Origin: JAAYJS01 sp964346185
GTDB lineage: Bacteria > Bacillota > Clostridia > Eubacteriales > Eubacteriaceae
Direction: 5' to 3'
Assembly: GCA_964346185.1 (NCBI GenBank)
Contig: CAYFTR010000007.1
Coordinates: 1-62,394 of the forward strand
Length of the DNA: 62,394 nucleotides
Part shown: positions 9,088 to 16,959 of the stretch, one piece after another
Layout: the number at the start of each line of letters is the position of its first letter
How positions within the stretch are numbered: position 1 is the stretch's first letter
Made by a program: the position numbers and the translations under genes
Notes under the pieces: generated by a model
What the model saw: only the letters and a program-made list of their open reading frames with translations
Databases searched by the model: none
What the model was told of the DNA's origin: nothing

Positions 9088-9179
9088 ACTTGTCTCCTTT
9101 TTTCTTATATTTTGTTCTTAACACCTGTAACAGGTGACATCGTTCTTAGTTTTTTTCATAACAAATAAACCCGTTCCGT

Positions 9180-9869
9180 TTATAGAATAACGGGCAAAGT
9201 TCCTTTTATTTCCAAGGTTTTTAATGTGGCACGACAGGCAATGCCGTCAATTGCCACTCCTGCTTGTGCTGCTTCTTTTAAGGCACGATCAAACAGCGGA
9301 TCCATTTTACGGTTCACACGAATATGGTCGGCATCCTCTCTTTGGACGACAAACAACACCCGTGCACCGTAGCCCGCTTTAATTGCGGCTGTCAGTTCTT
9401 TTAAATGTTTTACACCGCGGCTTGTGGGTGCGTCAGGGAACAAAGCACAACCTTTTTCTACCAGGTTAACGCTTTTTACTTCGCAAAATATGTTGCCGTT
9501 ACCTCGAGTATAGGAAAAGTCAAAACGGGAGGTTCCATACGACACCTCACGCTTTATATTGCCGATACCCGATGTAACGGTAAAAACCCGTTCGGCAATG
9601 TCGTTTGCCAAACGTGCGGCAATACACACCCAAATGCCTTTGTAGCATACCGCCCACAGAGTATAGTTTGTTTTTCGATGTGCCTCATGGTGGCGGCTTA
9701 AGGCCACTTTTGCACCGGGTACCAATAATTCCGACATACGGCCGGTGTTGGGTACGTGGGCTTTATGTGTCCTTCCGTCAACCGCCACTTTTGCCACAAA
9801 GCGATTGTCTCTGTGAACAAAGGTTCCCTCTGTGACAGATCCCTCGGTATAATGCAGAGGATCAATCAT
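9180..9869 (-). CDS. sfsA: SfsA family DNA/RNA-binding protein (sugar fermentation stimulation protein homologue)
   Basis: The 229-residue protein has the SfsA pattern: an N-terminal OB-like part (FVHRDNRFVAKV, HVPNTGRMSELLVPG at about 40-54) and a nuclease-like C-terminal part with SRFDFSY, FCEVKSVNLVEKG and FPDAPTSRGVKHLKEL. SfsA in Escherichia coli was found as a stimulator of maltose gene expression and binds DNA; its biochemical role is still unclear and the fold suggests a nuclease. The start overlaps the DUF1292 stop by eight bases, so the two are probably translated together. Confidence 0.88.
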   Translation of the reverse strand: MIDPLHYTEGSVTEGTFVHRDNRFVAKVAVDGRTHKAHVPNTGRMSELLVPGAKVALSRHHEAHRKTNYTLWAVCYKGIWVCIAARLANDIAERVFTVTSGIGNIKREVSYGTSRFDFSYTRGNGNIFCEVKSVNLVEKGCALFPDAPTSRGVKHLKELTAAIKAGYGARVLFVVQREDADHIRVNRKMDPLFDRALKEAAQAGVAIDGIACRATLKTLEIKGTLPVIL

Positions 9870-10122
9870 TGTCCGGGAATAGTTGGTCGTAGGTTTCTTC
9901 GATCAGTTCCAGCTCTTCGTCGCTTTCTACCGGTACTAAAATTTCGCCGTCATCGCTTTCTTCGACACTGAAAGCAAAAACATCGTCGCTTTCTTCGTCT
10001 TCTGCCAATAACACATAATGGGCGGATCCTATTTCCAAACCTGTTATTAATACGAACTCATGTTCGATACCCTCCTCGTCCATCAGGACGACGATGCCGT
10101 CATTTTCTTTATAATCACTCAT
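9862..10122 (-). CDS. DUF1292 family protein (YrzB homologue)
   Basis: This is a small, very acidic protein of 86 residues (LLAEDEESDDVFAFSVEESDDGEILVPVESDEELELIEETYDQ region, about 37-80). It matches the DUF1292/YrzB family, which in Firmicutes almost always follows ireB and ruvX, as here. No biochemical function is established. It overlaps the end of ruvX by eight bases. Confidence 0.85.
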   Translation of the reverse strand: MSDYKENDGIVVLMDEEGIEHEFVLITGLEIGSAHYVLLAEDEESDDVFAFSVEESDDGEILVPVESDEELELIEETYDQLFPDND

Positions 10123-10564
10123 GAAATTCCTTTTCTTTCTTTTTTTCGTTCTCTATTTGTTCCAAATAAACTTGTAGTATCAGTTGTGCGGCCAAAGTAT
10201 CCACGTATTTTTTATGGTCTTTTCCTTTGACCTCACTCGCTCTGAGTACTTTTTTGGCCTCTTCCGTTGAAAAACGTTCGTCGATATAATATACGGTTAA
10301 GTCGAGACGTTTTTTTAAAAACTGACAATAATTCATTGTTTTTCGTGCTTGTGCCGTCAGCTCGCCGTTTAAGTTTTTCGGTAGACCCGCCACCACGATT
10401 CTTGTATTAAATTGTGTAAAAACAACGTTAAAAAAACGCAAATCGTCTTCCCGAGTTGCTTTTTTATACGTGCGATACCCTTGTGCCGTTACCCCCAGCG
10501 GGTCGCTGACCGCTATACCGATATATTTGTCGCCGATATCCAGGGCTATTATTCTTTTTTTCAT
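10115..10564 (-). CDS. ruvX: RuvX/YqgF family Holliday-junction resolvase-like nuclease
   Basis: With the ATG at 10564 (AAAGGTAA seven bases upstream) the protein has 149 residues, starting MKKRIIALDIGDKYIGIAVSD. It shows the RNase H-like fold of YqgF: the first catalytic Asp in ALDIG, a VVAGLPKNLNGE loop, the acidic YIDERFSTEEA and DTLAAQLILQVYLE near the end. YqgF in Escherichia coli acts in 16S rRNA 5'-end maturation, and the family was first proposed as an alternative Holliday-junction resolvase. The ATG overlaps the stop of the aldo/keto reductase gene by one base (TAATG), indicating coupling. Confidence 0.9.
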   Translation of the reverse strand: MKKRIIALDIGDKYIGIAVSDPLGVTAQGYRTYKKATREDDLRFFNVVFTQFNTRIVVAGLPKNLNGELTAQARKTMNYCQFLKKRLDLTVYYIDERFSTEEAKKVLRASEVKGKDHKKYVDTLAAQLILQVYLEQIENEKKKEKEFHE

Positions 10565-11508
10565 TAAATTACCTTTATACAAAATAAGGGACACGCCGCG
10601 GCACAATAGCCGCAGGTCACACAACGGTCCCGATTAACAACAGGGTGTCCGTCCACCAATGTTAATGCTTTTTGCGAACATTTTTCGATGCAACCACCGC
10701 AACTTTCGCACCAATCGTCGATATGCAGTTGCCTTTGTTTCCGTGCCACCGCCCTGCTTAATGCGTCCGATATGGCGGCACCTGTTATTTTTGCGACGTT
10801 ATAATCTACTTCTTCTACGGATTGCATGCCTAAAGCTATGGCGTCCAAGGTCGGCAGCCCGAGGGCGTAATCAAAGCAGGCATCAACTCGGTTTAATAAG
10901 TTGCCGCCGCCTAATATTTTCATGGCTAAAATACCCTTACCCGCTTGATGGGCTTTTTCGACGGCCCTCTCCATATCCTGTGTATTGCCGTCTTCGATCC
11001 CGATGCCGCTGACGTTTATAAGCGGAAACAGTACTTCAATTTCCGGAAAGTCCAAGGCGTCGCAAACCGCCTGTACACGGTGGGTCGATATACCGAAAGC
11101 TCTGATTTTCCCCTGTGCTTTCATTTTTAGCAGGGTTTCTACGGCCTCCCAATGTCCTTTAAAGGTGTGGCGGCTTTCCTGTTCGTGAAGCATATAAATA
11201 TCGATATAATCCCGTCCTATTTCCCGCAACGCTCTTTCGACGCTTTTCGTAACCCCTTCCGCATTATAGTCGTAGGATTTTGTACACAAAATTAAATCTT
11301 TTTTGATTTCTAAAGCTTGTTTGATCAGGTGGTAAGCGTTGTACAAATCCGCCGTGTCAAAAAAATTAACTCCCTGTTCAATTGCCCTTGCAATGACCGG
11401 CATACTTTGTTCCGGCGTTGCATTTTTTTGTAAGGGACTCATTGTCAGGACGCCGAAACAGAGTTTCGATACACTGATGCCCGTTTGCCCTAATTGATTG
11501 TAAATCAT
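10564..11508 (-). CDS. Aldo/keto reductase with C-terminal ferredoxin domain
   Basis: The 314-residue protein has an aldo/keto reductase TIM barrel at about 1-255 (NFFDTADLYNAY with the catalytic Asp/Tyr, ILCTKSY with Lys, YMLHEQ with His) and a C-terminal ferredoxin-like tail with CESCGGCIEKC and CVTCGYCAAAC for two 4Fe-4S clusters. This combination is common in strict anaerobes and suggests electron transfer between ferredoxin and a carbonyl substrate, which is not known. The gene sits between ireB and ruvX, which are usually neighbours, so it looks like an insertion into the conserved block. It has no clear terminator before ruvX. Confidence 0.9.
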   Translation of the reverse strand: MIYNQLGQTGISVSKLCFGVLTMSPLQKNATPEQSMPVIARAIEQGVNFFDTADLYNAYHLIKQALEIKKDLILCTKSYDYNAEGVTKSVERALREIGRDYIDIYMLHEQESRHTFKGHWEAVETLLKMKAQGKIRAFGISTHRVQAVCDALDFPEIEVLFPLINVSGIGIEDGNTQDMERAVEKAHQAGKGILAMKILGGGNLLNRVDACFDYALGLPTLDAIALGMQSVEEVDYNVAKITGAAISDALSRAVARKQRQLHIDDWCESCGGCIEKCSQKALTLVDGHPVVNRDRCVTCGYCAAACPLFCIKVI

Positions 11509-11575
11509 CTTTAACCTGTTTATTAAACGCTAAAAGTCTTTAAAATTCTTTTAATTGATTGTAAAACGTTTTTTT

Positions 11576-11617
11576 CTTAAAAAAAGAAAGGTCCCGGAAA
11601 ACCGCTCCAGGACCTTT
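11576..11617 (-). terminator. Rho-independent terminator of ireB
   Basis: AAAGGTCC (11587-11594) pairs with GGACCTTT (11610-11617), with T-rich sequence following on the minus strand. It begins three bases after the ireB stop. Confidence 0.85.
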
Positions 11618-11619
11618 TC

Positions 11620-11886
11620 TTATTGGATACTTAATAAATAACGTTTTACCATTTCTTCTAATATTTCATCTCGCTCGATGCTCTGTATTAGATTACGTGC
11701 GTCCTTATGGCTTGTAATATAAGTGGGGTCACCTGACATGACGTATCCCACAATTTGGCTGACGGCACTATAACCTTTTTCATTTAAGGCATTATTTACT
11801 TCCAGCATTACACTATCAATTTCTGCTGCCCGTGCTTTATTCACATCGAACATTTGTGTGCCGAACTCCGGCTTTTTGTTATCCAT
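11620..11886 (-). CDS. ireB: IreB family regulatory phosphoprotein (UPF0297 / YrzL)
   Basis: This small protein of 88 residues contains the UPF0297 pattern (VNNALNEKGYSAVSQIVGYVMSGDPTYITSHKDARN, about 29-64). In Enterococcus faecalis IreB is a substrate of the Ser/Thr kinase IreK and influences cephalosporin resistance; the gene normally precedes ruvX. A ribosome site AAAGGAGG precedes the ATG, and the gene has its own promoter and terminator, so here it is likely monocistronic. Confidence 0.9.
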   Translation of the reverse strand: MDNKKPEFGTQMFDVNKARAAEIDSVMLEVNNALNEKGYSAVSQIVGYVMSGDPTYITSHKDARNLIQSIERDEILEEMVKRYLLSIQ

Positions 11887-11915
11887 CAGGCCGTCCTCCT
11901 TTAAGTTATAGGCTT

Positions 11916-11944
11916 ATTGTACTCTAATCTTCTTTAGATTACAA
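11916..11944 (-). promoter_or_regulatory. Sigma-A promoter of ireB with internal inverted repeat
   Basis: On the minus strand TTGTAA (11939-11944) and TACAAT (11916-11921) are 17 bases apart. Between and overlapping them lies the inverted repeat TAATCT-N5-AGATTA (11925-11941), a possible repressor site. Confidence 0.75.
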
Positions 11945-11975
11945 GGAGTTTCGACTTGAAAACGATTCCGAACCC

Positions 11976-14618
11976 TTAACTCAAGGCTTCTTTCAGCCAA
12001 CGACGTCCGGTATCCAGTGCTTCTTGCAACTTGTCCGGTTTTTTACCGCCGGCTTGAGCCATATCCGGACGACCGCCGCCACCACCGCCAGCAACACTTG
12101 CCACTTCTTTAATTAATTTACCGGCATGGAACCCTTTGGTAACCACATCCTTCGTAGCGGAAGCAATAAAGTTTACCTTTGTGCCGTCGGTTGTACCTAA
12201 AAGTACAATGCCGGAGCCCATTTTGTCTTTAAACATATCGCTCATATTACGTAGGGCTTCCATATCCAAATTGGGGACGACCGCTATTAAGCTTTTATTT
12301 CCCTGAATGTCTTCGACTCGGCTGAATAAATCTTCCACCAGGTTGCCGGCATTTTTTTGTTTAAGACTTTGGATGGTTTTTTCCTGAGATTTTGTGGTTT
12401 CCAGTAATTCTTCCACCCGCTGAGACAAGTTGGCCGGTGTTGTTTTGGCCTTGTCGGCCACATCGTAAATTTCGTCTTCCAACTCTTCCACATATCGGAA
12501 AGCATTCATACCTGTCACGGCTTCGATACGGCGAATACCTGCAGCAACACCGCTTTCGGAGATTATTTTAAATAAACCCGCTTCGGAGGAATTGTTTAAA
12601 TGACATCCGCCACACAATTCGATAGAATAATCCCCTACTTGAATGACCCTTACAATTTCTCCGTATTTTTCACCGAACAGTGCCGTTGCACCGAGGGCTT
12701 TTGCTTCATCTATACCTGTTTCAAAGGCTTTAACACTATAGGCTTGCAAAATCGCTTCGTTGACAATCTTTTCGATTTCCTTTATTTCTTCTCGAGTTAC
12801 GGCTTTAAAATGATTAAAGTCAAAACGCAATCGGTCCGGCGATACAAAGGACCCCGCCTGCGCCACATGTTCGCCCAAAACACGTCTTAAAGCTTCTTGA
12901 AGCAGGTGGGTGGCCGTGTGGTTTCTTTGTGTCGCGGCACGTAGGGGGGCGTTGATTTCAGCGGTTACCGAATCGCCAACTTTAAAAGAACCGCTAACAA
13001 CCTTACCTACTTGCAGATGGCGACCCAAAGAGCCTTTTCGGGTATCTTCAATTTGAATAGAGGCGCCGTCTTCTTTGGAGAGGGTTCCTGTATCCCCCAC
13101 CTGTCCGCCGCTTTCGGCATAAAAAGGTGTCTCTTCCAATAAAACCAATACCTGTGCCCCCTCCTTTACTTCTTCGGTGAGGGTGTCGTTATCGATAAGA
13201 CCCAGTATTTTTGTTTGTACTTTTCGGTTGTCGTAACCGACAAAATTCCCGACGACCTCCGCACCCAAGGGGTTAAAGGGATCGTCCGCCCAAACCGCCA
13301 GGTCGCTGTCCATTCTCGCTTTACGTGCCCGTTCACGTTGGGCTTGCATACCGGCTTTAAAGCCTTCCTCGTCCAGAGTAAAACCTCTTTCCGTTGCAAT
13401 CTCTCTGGTTAAATCCAACGGAAAACCGTAGGTATCGTATAATTTAAAGGCAATCGCTCCCGATACTTCGGTTAGATTTTCTTTTTTTAAGTCTTCCAAG
13501 GTTTGTTCCAGAAGGTTCAGCCCCTGGTCGATGGTTTCTTTAAAACGTTCTTCCTCTATTTTTACAACGGTTCGTATATAGTCTTCTTTCTCACCTAACT
13601 CTTCGTAGGCATCTTTGGATACACGAACAACTTCGCCGACCACTTTGTGTAAGAACAAGTCGTCGATGCCCAACAGCTTACCGTGACGTACCGCACGGCG
13701 GAGCAGGCGTCGTAACACGTAGCCCCGACCTTCGTTTCCGGGCATAATGCCGTCGCCGATCATAAAGGTCACCGAACGCATATGATCGGTAATCACACGG
13801 ATGGAAATATCCTTTTCCGGATCTTTGCCGTAGGCGGTACCGGAAAGTTCGCAGATGTAATCCAAGATGTGGCGTACGGTATCCACTTCAAAGATATTGT
13901 CCACTTGTTGCATAACCGTTGCCAGACGCTCCAGTCCCATACCGGTATCGATGTTCGGATTTGCCAAAGGCTCGTAACTGCCGTCTTCTAAACGATCAAA
14001 TTGTGTAAAGACCAAATTCCAAAATTCGACGTAACGATCGCAATCGCACCCCGGTGCACAGTCGGGCTTGTCGCACCCGTGTTCGGGTCCTCTGTCGTAA
14101 TGTAATTCGGAGCAGGGGCCGCAAGGTCCGGTGCCGTGTTCCCAAAAATTATCTTCTTTACCCAGACGCACAATACGCTCTTCGGGGATACCGACATCAT
14201 TGTGCCAGATATCAAAGGCTTCGTCGTCATCTAAATAAATGGTGACATAAATCTTTTCGGGGTCCATTTCCATCCATTCGGTGCAAAACTCCCAAGACCA
14301 TGGGATAATTTCCTTCTTAAAGTAGTCACCAAAGGAAAAGTTACCCAACATTTCAAAAAATGTGCCGTGACGTGCGGTTTTACCGACATTATCAATGTCC
14401 GGTGTGCGAATACATTTTTGGCAGGTTGTGACTCTTTTTCTCGGCGGAATTTCATCCCCCGTAAAGTAGGGTTTTAGCGGTGCCATACCCGAGTTAATTA
14501 ACAACAAGCTTTTGTCATTAACAGGTACTAAAGAAAAACTCTTTAACCGCAAGTGATCTTTACTTTCAAAGAATTCCAAAAATTTTTCACGCAGGGTATT
14601 TAATCCGTAGGGTTTCAT
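11976..14618 (-). CDS. alaS: Alanyl-tRNA synthetase
   Basis: The protein has 880 residues, the normal length. The class II catalytic domain occupies about 1-450 (TCQKCIRTPDIDNVGKTARHGTFFEMLGNFSFGDYF). The editing domain carries the zinc-binding HTATHLL (about 570) and CGGCH (about 670), and the C-terminal part ends with the Gly-rich SVAGGGGGGRPDMAQAGG of the C-Ala domain. It charges tRNA-Ala and clears mischarged Ser or Gly. CGGCH has Cys where CGGTH is usual; the two zinc ligands C and H are kept. Expression is controlled by the alanine T-box upstream. Confidence 0.97.
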   Translation of the reverse strand: MKPYGLNTLREKFLEFFESKDHLRLKSFSLVPVNDKSLLLINSGMAPLKPYFTGDEIPPRKRVTTCQKCIRTPDIDNVGKTARHGTFFEMLGNFSFGDYFKKEIIPWSWEFCTEWMEMDPEKIYVTIYLDDDEAFDIWHNDVGIPEERIVRLGKEDNFWEHGTGPCGPCSELHYDRGPEHGCDKPDCAPGCDCDRYVEFWNLVFTQFDRLEDGSYEPLANPNIDTGMGLERLATVMQQVDNIFEVDTVRHILDYICELSGTAYGKDPEKDISIRVITDHMRSVTFMIGDGIMPGNEGRGYVLRRLLRRAVRHGKLLGIDDLFLHKVVGEVVRVSKDAYEELGEKEDYIRTVVKIEEERFKETIDQGLNLLEQTLEDLKKENLTEVSGAIAFKLYDTYGFPLDLTREIATERGFTLDEEGFKAGMQAQRERARKARMDSDLAVWADDPFNPLGAEVVGNFVGYDNRKVQTKILGLIDNDTLTEEVKEGAQVLVLLEETPFYAESGGQVGDTGTLSKEDGASIQIEDTRKGSLGRHLQVGKVVSGSFKVGDSVTAEINAPLRAATQRNHTATHLLQEALRRVLGEHVAQAGSFVSPDRLRFDFNHFKAVTREEIKEIEKIVNEAILQAYSVKAFETGIDEAKALGATALFGEKYGEIVRVIQVGDYSIELCGGCHLNNSSEAGLFKIISESGVAAGIRRIEAVTGMNAFRYVEELEDEIYDVADKAKTTPANLSQRVEELLETTKSQEKTIQSLKQKNAGNLVEDLFSRVEDIQGNKSLIAVVPNLDMEALRNMSDMFKDKMGSGIVLLGTTDGTKVNFIASATKDVVTKGFHAGKLIKEVASVAGGGGGGRPDMAQAGGKKPDKLQEALDTGRRWLKEALS

Positions 14619-14862
14619 TTTTTCTCCTTCTATTTTAAACGAATAATTGTTATGCTGTTGCCGTTAACATTTTACGGTGACAGCGTAGCAGGTTCATATA
14701 CGGTATTTCGGGACGCCGTTGTCTTTAAATTTACTTTTGTTGTAGGGGTACAACACGGCACCCGATAGAAATTTTGCATAGCAAGCCCTGTTTGTTTCGG
14801 CTCGCCCCATTTGCACATTTTCTCTCAAAAATACCGTTCATCAACGCCTTATGTCCATGCAC
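14619..14862 (-). other. 5' leader segment between the T-box terminator and alaS
   Basis: These 244 bases of the alaS mRNA leader hold no recognisable gene. A ribosome-binding site (GAAGGAGAAAAA) precedes the alaS ATG. The length is more than most T-box genes have after the terminator, and I see no second regulatory structure. Confidence 0.5.
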
Positions 14863-15080
14863 AAAAAAAGCCCCATGTTATCAACAACATGGGACGAAAT
14901 TTCCGCGGTACCACCCAACTTAGCCTTAGGCTCGCTCTACACATAACGGCGTGTCCCGTAGATGTTACGTTTAAACTTCCATCTAAGGCTCGGGTGTGGC
15001 TGTTTTAACACCATCGGGATTTTCCCACCGACCAAATCCTCTCTATAACCGGGTGATCAAAACTCGCACCTTCATTGCTG
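14863..15080 (-). promoter_or_regulatory. T-box riboswitch (tRNA-Ala) controlling alaS
   Basis: The minus-strand leader contains the T-box core GGGTGGTACCGCGG (14903-14916) followed by a terminator in which CCCATGTT (read from 14893) pairs with AACATGGG (to 14872) and runs into seven T. The upstream stem I can be drawn with GGTG/CACC and GTTTT/AAAAC pairs around an internal loop that exposes GCC (14998-15000), an alanine codon, matching the downstream gene. Uncharged tRNA-Ala is expected to pair with this codon and, through its 3' end, with the T-box core, preventing termination. Confidence 0.93.
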
Positions 15081-15085
15081 TGCTT

Positions 15086-15114
15086 ATTATAAACATTTTT
15101 AAAATCCGCGTCAA
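15086..15114 (-). promoter_or_regulatory. Sigma-A promoter of the alaS T-box transcript
   Basis: TTGACG (15109-15114) and TATAAT (15086-15091) on the minus strand are 17 bases apart, just upstream of the T-box leader. Confidence 0.88.
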
Positions 15115-15147
15115 GTCCAATACGCATTCCGAGCTCATCGTACTCTC

Positions 15148-16302
15148 TTATGTCAGAGAGCGTAATCTTTTTACAACAGCGGCCAGACGTAAGACGACTT
15201 GTTCTATCTCCGATTTTGTTGTTTCTCTCCCCAGGGTTAAACGTAAGGAGCCGAGTGCTTTCTCTTTCGACAGTCCCATTGCCAATAACACATGGGAGGG
15301 CTCCAGGGAACCTGCCGTGCAGGCGGATCCGACGGACGCCGCAACACCCGCCATATCCAGGCTCGTTAAGAGTGCGTCCGCCCGTAGCCCGTCGATACAA
15401 AAGTGTGCATTGCCCGGCAAGCGCTTTGCGGGGTCGCCGTTCAGACACACCCCCGGTATTGCCGCCGTAACATCGGCAATCAACCCGTCTCTTAAGGTTT
15501 GTATGCGTCGGTTGACGGATTCAAAGTTTCGGGTCGTCAACTCGCACGCCGCACCGAAGCCCACTATACCGGGTACGTTTTCCGTGCCGGCTCTCCTGCT
15601 TTTTTCCTGACTGCCGCCTGAAAGCAAATTTTCCAAGGCAATGCCTTTACGCACATAAAGAGCACCGACACCCTTGGGTCCGTACATTTTATGAGCGGAT
15701 ACCGACAACAGGTCGATATGCATGGCTTCTACATCAACCGGTACAGATCCGAAGGCCTGAACCCCGTCACAATGAAAAGCAATATCTTTTTCTTTAAGCA
15801 ACTCTCCGATAGCCTGAACGGGTTGGATCGTCCCGACTTCGTTATTTGCCAACATTACCGATACTAAAACGGTCTCTTTGCGAAGAGCCTTTTTTAAATC
15901 TGTCGGATCGACAAGACCTTTTCCGTCAACGGGTAAATAGGTCACCTCGAATCCGTGCCTTTCCTCCAAAGCTTTAAAAGCATTGAGCACGGCATGATGT
16001 TCAATTGAAGTCGTAATAAGGTGTTTGCCTTTGTGGCTGTGTTTCAGTGCATAACCTTTAATGGCCCAGTTGTCCGACTCCGTACCGCCGGAGGTAAAAT
16101 AAATCTCTCCGAAATCCGTGCAGCCCGCCAACTTTGCTAGCGATGCACGACTTTTTGCCACTGCCTGCTTTGCCCGCTGCCCCTCACGATAAACGGCGGA
16201 GGGGTTTCCGTATTCCTCTGTCAAATAAGGAAGCATCGCCTCCAAAACTGTCGGATGGACCGGCGTGGTGGCGGCGTGATCCATGTAAATTCTATTTATC
16301 AT
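15148..16302 (-). CDS. iscS: Cysteine desulfurase (NifS/IscS family)
   Basis: This PLP-dependent enzyme has 384 residues from the ATG at 16302, which overlaps the rrf2 stop by 11 bases; an upstream in-frame ATG at 16341 would add 13 residues. The PLP lysine is in SVSAHKMYGPKG (about 200). The active-site cysteine is in SVGSACTAGSLEPSHVL near residue 320, and the short loop around it is of the IscS/NifS kind. It removes sulfur from cysteine for Fe-S clusters and tRNA thiolation. The rrf2-desulfurase pair next to alaS resembles Bacillus cymR-yrvO, but no mnmA or iscU follows in this window. Confidence 0.92.
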   Translation of the reverse strand: MINRIYMDHAATTPVHPTVLEAMLPYLTEEYGNPSAVYREGQRAKQAVAKSRASLAKLAGCTDFGEIYFTSGGTESDNWAIKGYALKHSHKGKHLITTSIEHHAVLNAFKALEERHGFEVTYLPVDGKGLVDPTDLKKALRKETVLVSVMLANNEVGTIQPVQAIGELLKEKDIAFHCDGVQAFGSVPVDVEAMHIDLLSVSAHKMYGPKGVGALYVRKGIALENLLSGGSQEKSRRAGTENVPGIVGFGAACELTTRNFESVNRRIQTLRDGLIADVTAAIPGVCLNGDPAKRLPGNAHFCIDGLRADALLTSLDMAGVAASVGSACTAGSLEPSHVLLAMGLSKEKALGSLRLTLGRETTKSEIEQVVLRLAAVVKRLRSLT

Positions 16303-16747
16303 CTTGTTCTTGTGTTTGTGTTTCCACTTGAAGGTTCCCATCTTTTTCTATTAAATCTATTAACGTTACGCTGTCCAAAACCTCTTCAATGCAGTTTTGC
16401 AATTTACACCAAAAGGGCCGGGTGATGCAGGTGAACGTGTTGTCGCAGGCGTTTAAGTTTTCCTTATCGATACATTCGGAAATCATCAAAGGACCTTCCA
16501 AAGCTCGCAATACATCGCCGGCGGTAATGCTTTCCGGTGCTTTCGCCAGGCGATAGCCGCCCCGGGCACCTCTTGTTGAATAAACCAAACCCGCCCGTTT
16601 TAAGGTAGCAAATAATTGCTCCAAATACGACGTCGAAAAGTTTCGTTCTTCCGCTATTTCTTTGATAGAGAGGGGTTGCCCGCCGTAATTTATGGCGAGT
16701 CGGCACATGGCAAGTAATCCGTATCTTCCTTTTGTTGAAATGAGCAT
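16292..16747 (-). CDS. Rrf2-family transcriptional regulator (IscR/CymR-like)
   Basis: The 151-residue protein opens with the typical Rrf2 winged helix (GRYGLLAMCRLAINY, then LSIKEIAEERNFSTSYLEQLFATLKRAGLVYSTRGARGGYRLAK). The effector part (about 93-130) has five Cys: ISECIDKENLNAC, NTFTC, PFWCKLQNC. CymR of Bacillus lacks such a cluster-binding set, while IscR binds a 2Fe-2S cluster through three Cys, so Fe-S sensing is plausible although the spacing is not the standard one. It lies directly before the cysteine desulfurase gene and overlaps it, so it probably governs sulfur or Fe-S supply, including its own operon. Confidence 0.88.
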   Translation of the reverse strand: MLISTKGRYGLLAMCRLAINYGGQPLSIKEIAEERNFSTSYLEQLFATLKRAGLVYSTRGARGGYRLAKAPESITAGDVLRALEGPLMISECIDKENLNACDNTFTCITRPFWCKLQNCIEEVLDSVTLIDLIEKDGNLQVETQTQEQDDK

Positions 16748-16826
16748 GGTAACCTCCTCAATAATCGCATGTTTGTTTGGACATATCGATTTTAATTTTA
16801 CCTATCAAGTACATTATATTAACGCT

Positions 16827-16855
16827 ATTATAATACAGTTAAACAACCTCTTCAA
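16827..16855 (-). promoter_or_regulatory. Sigma-A promoter of the rrf2-cysteine desulfurase operon
   Basis: TTGAAG (16850-16855) and TATAAT (16827-16832) on the minus strand have a 17-base spacer, about 80 bases before the rrf2 ATG. Confidence 0.8.
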
Positions 16856-16900
16856 GTCTAACTCCACGGGGCAGCCTTAACGATATACGGCTTGTCGTTA

Positions 16901-16938
16901 AATCAGGGCAGCGAGTAATATTACTCGCTGCCCTGATT
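16901..16938 (-). terminator. 38-bp perfect palindrome, probable terminator of the GroEL gene
   Basis: Bases 16901-16919 are the exact reverse complement of 16920-16938. It lies 22 bases after the groEL-like stop codon. The run of T after it is short (TTT), so it is a weak intrinsic terminator by sequence or an mRNA-stabilising hairpin. Confidence 0.6.
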
Positions 16939-16959
16939 GCCAAAACTGTTTGCACTTTG

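Noticed and set aside
9122..9136. Hairpin CACCT/AGGTG upstream of RNase J as terminator
   Set aside because: Five base pairs only and no T-tract on either strand.
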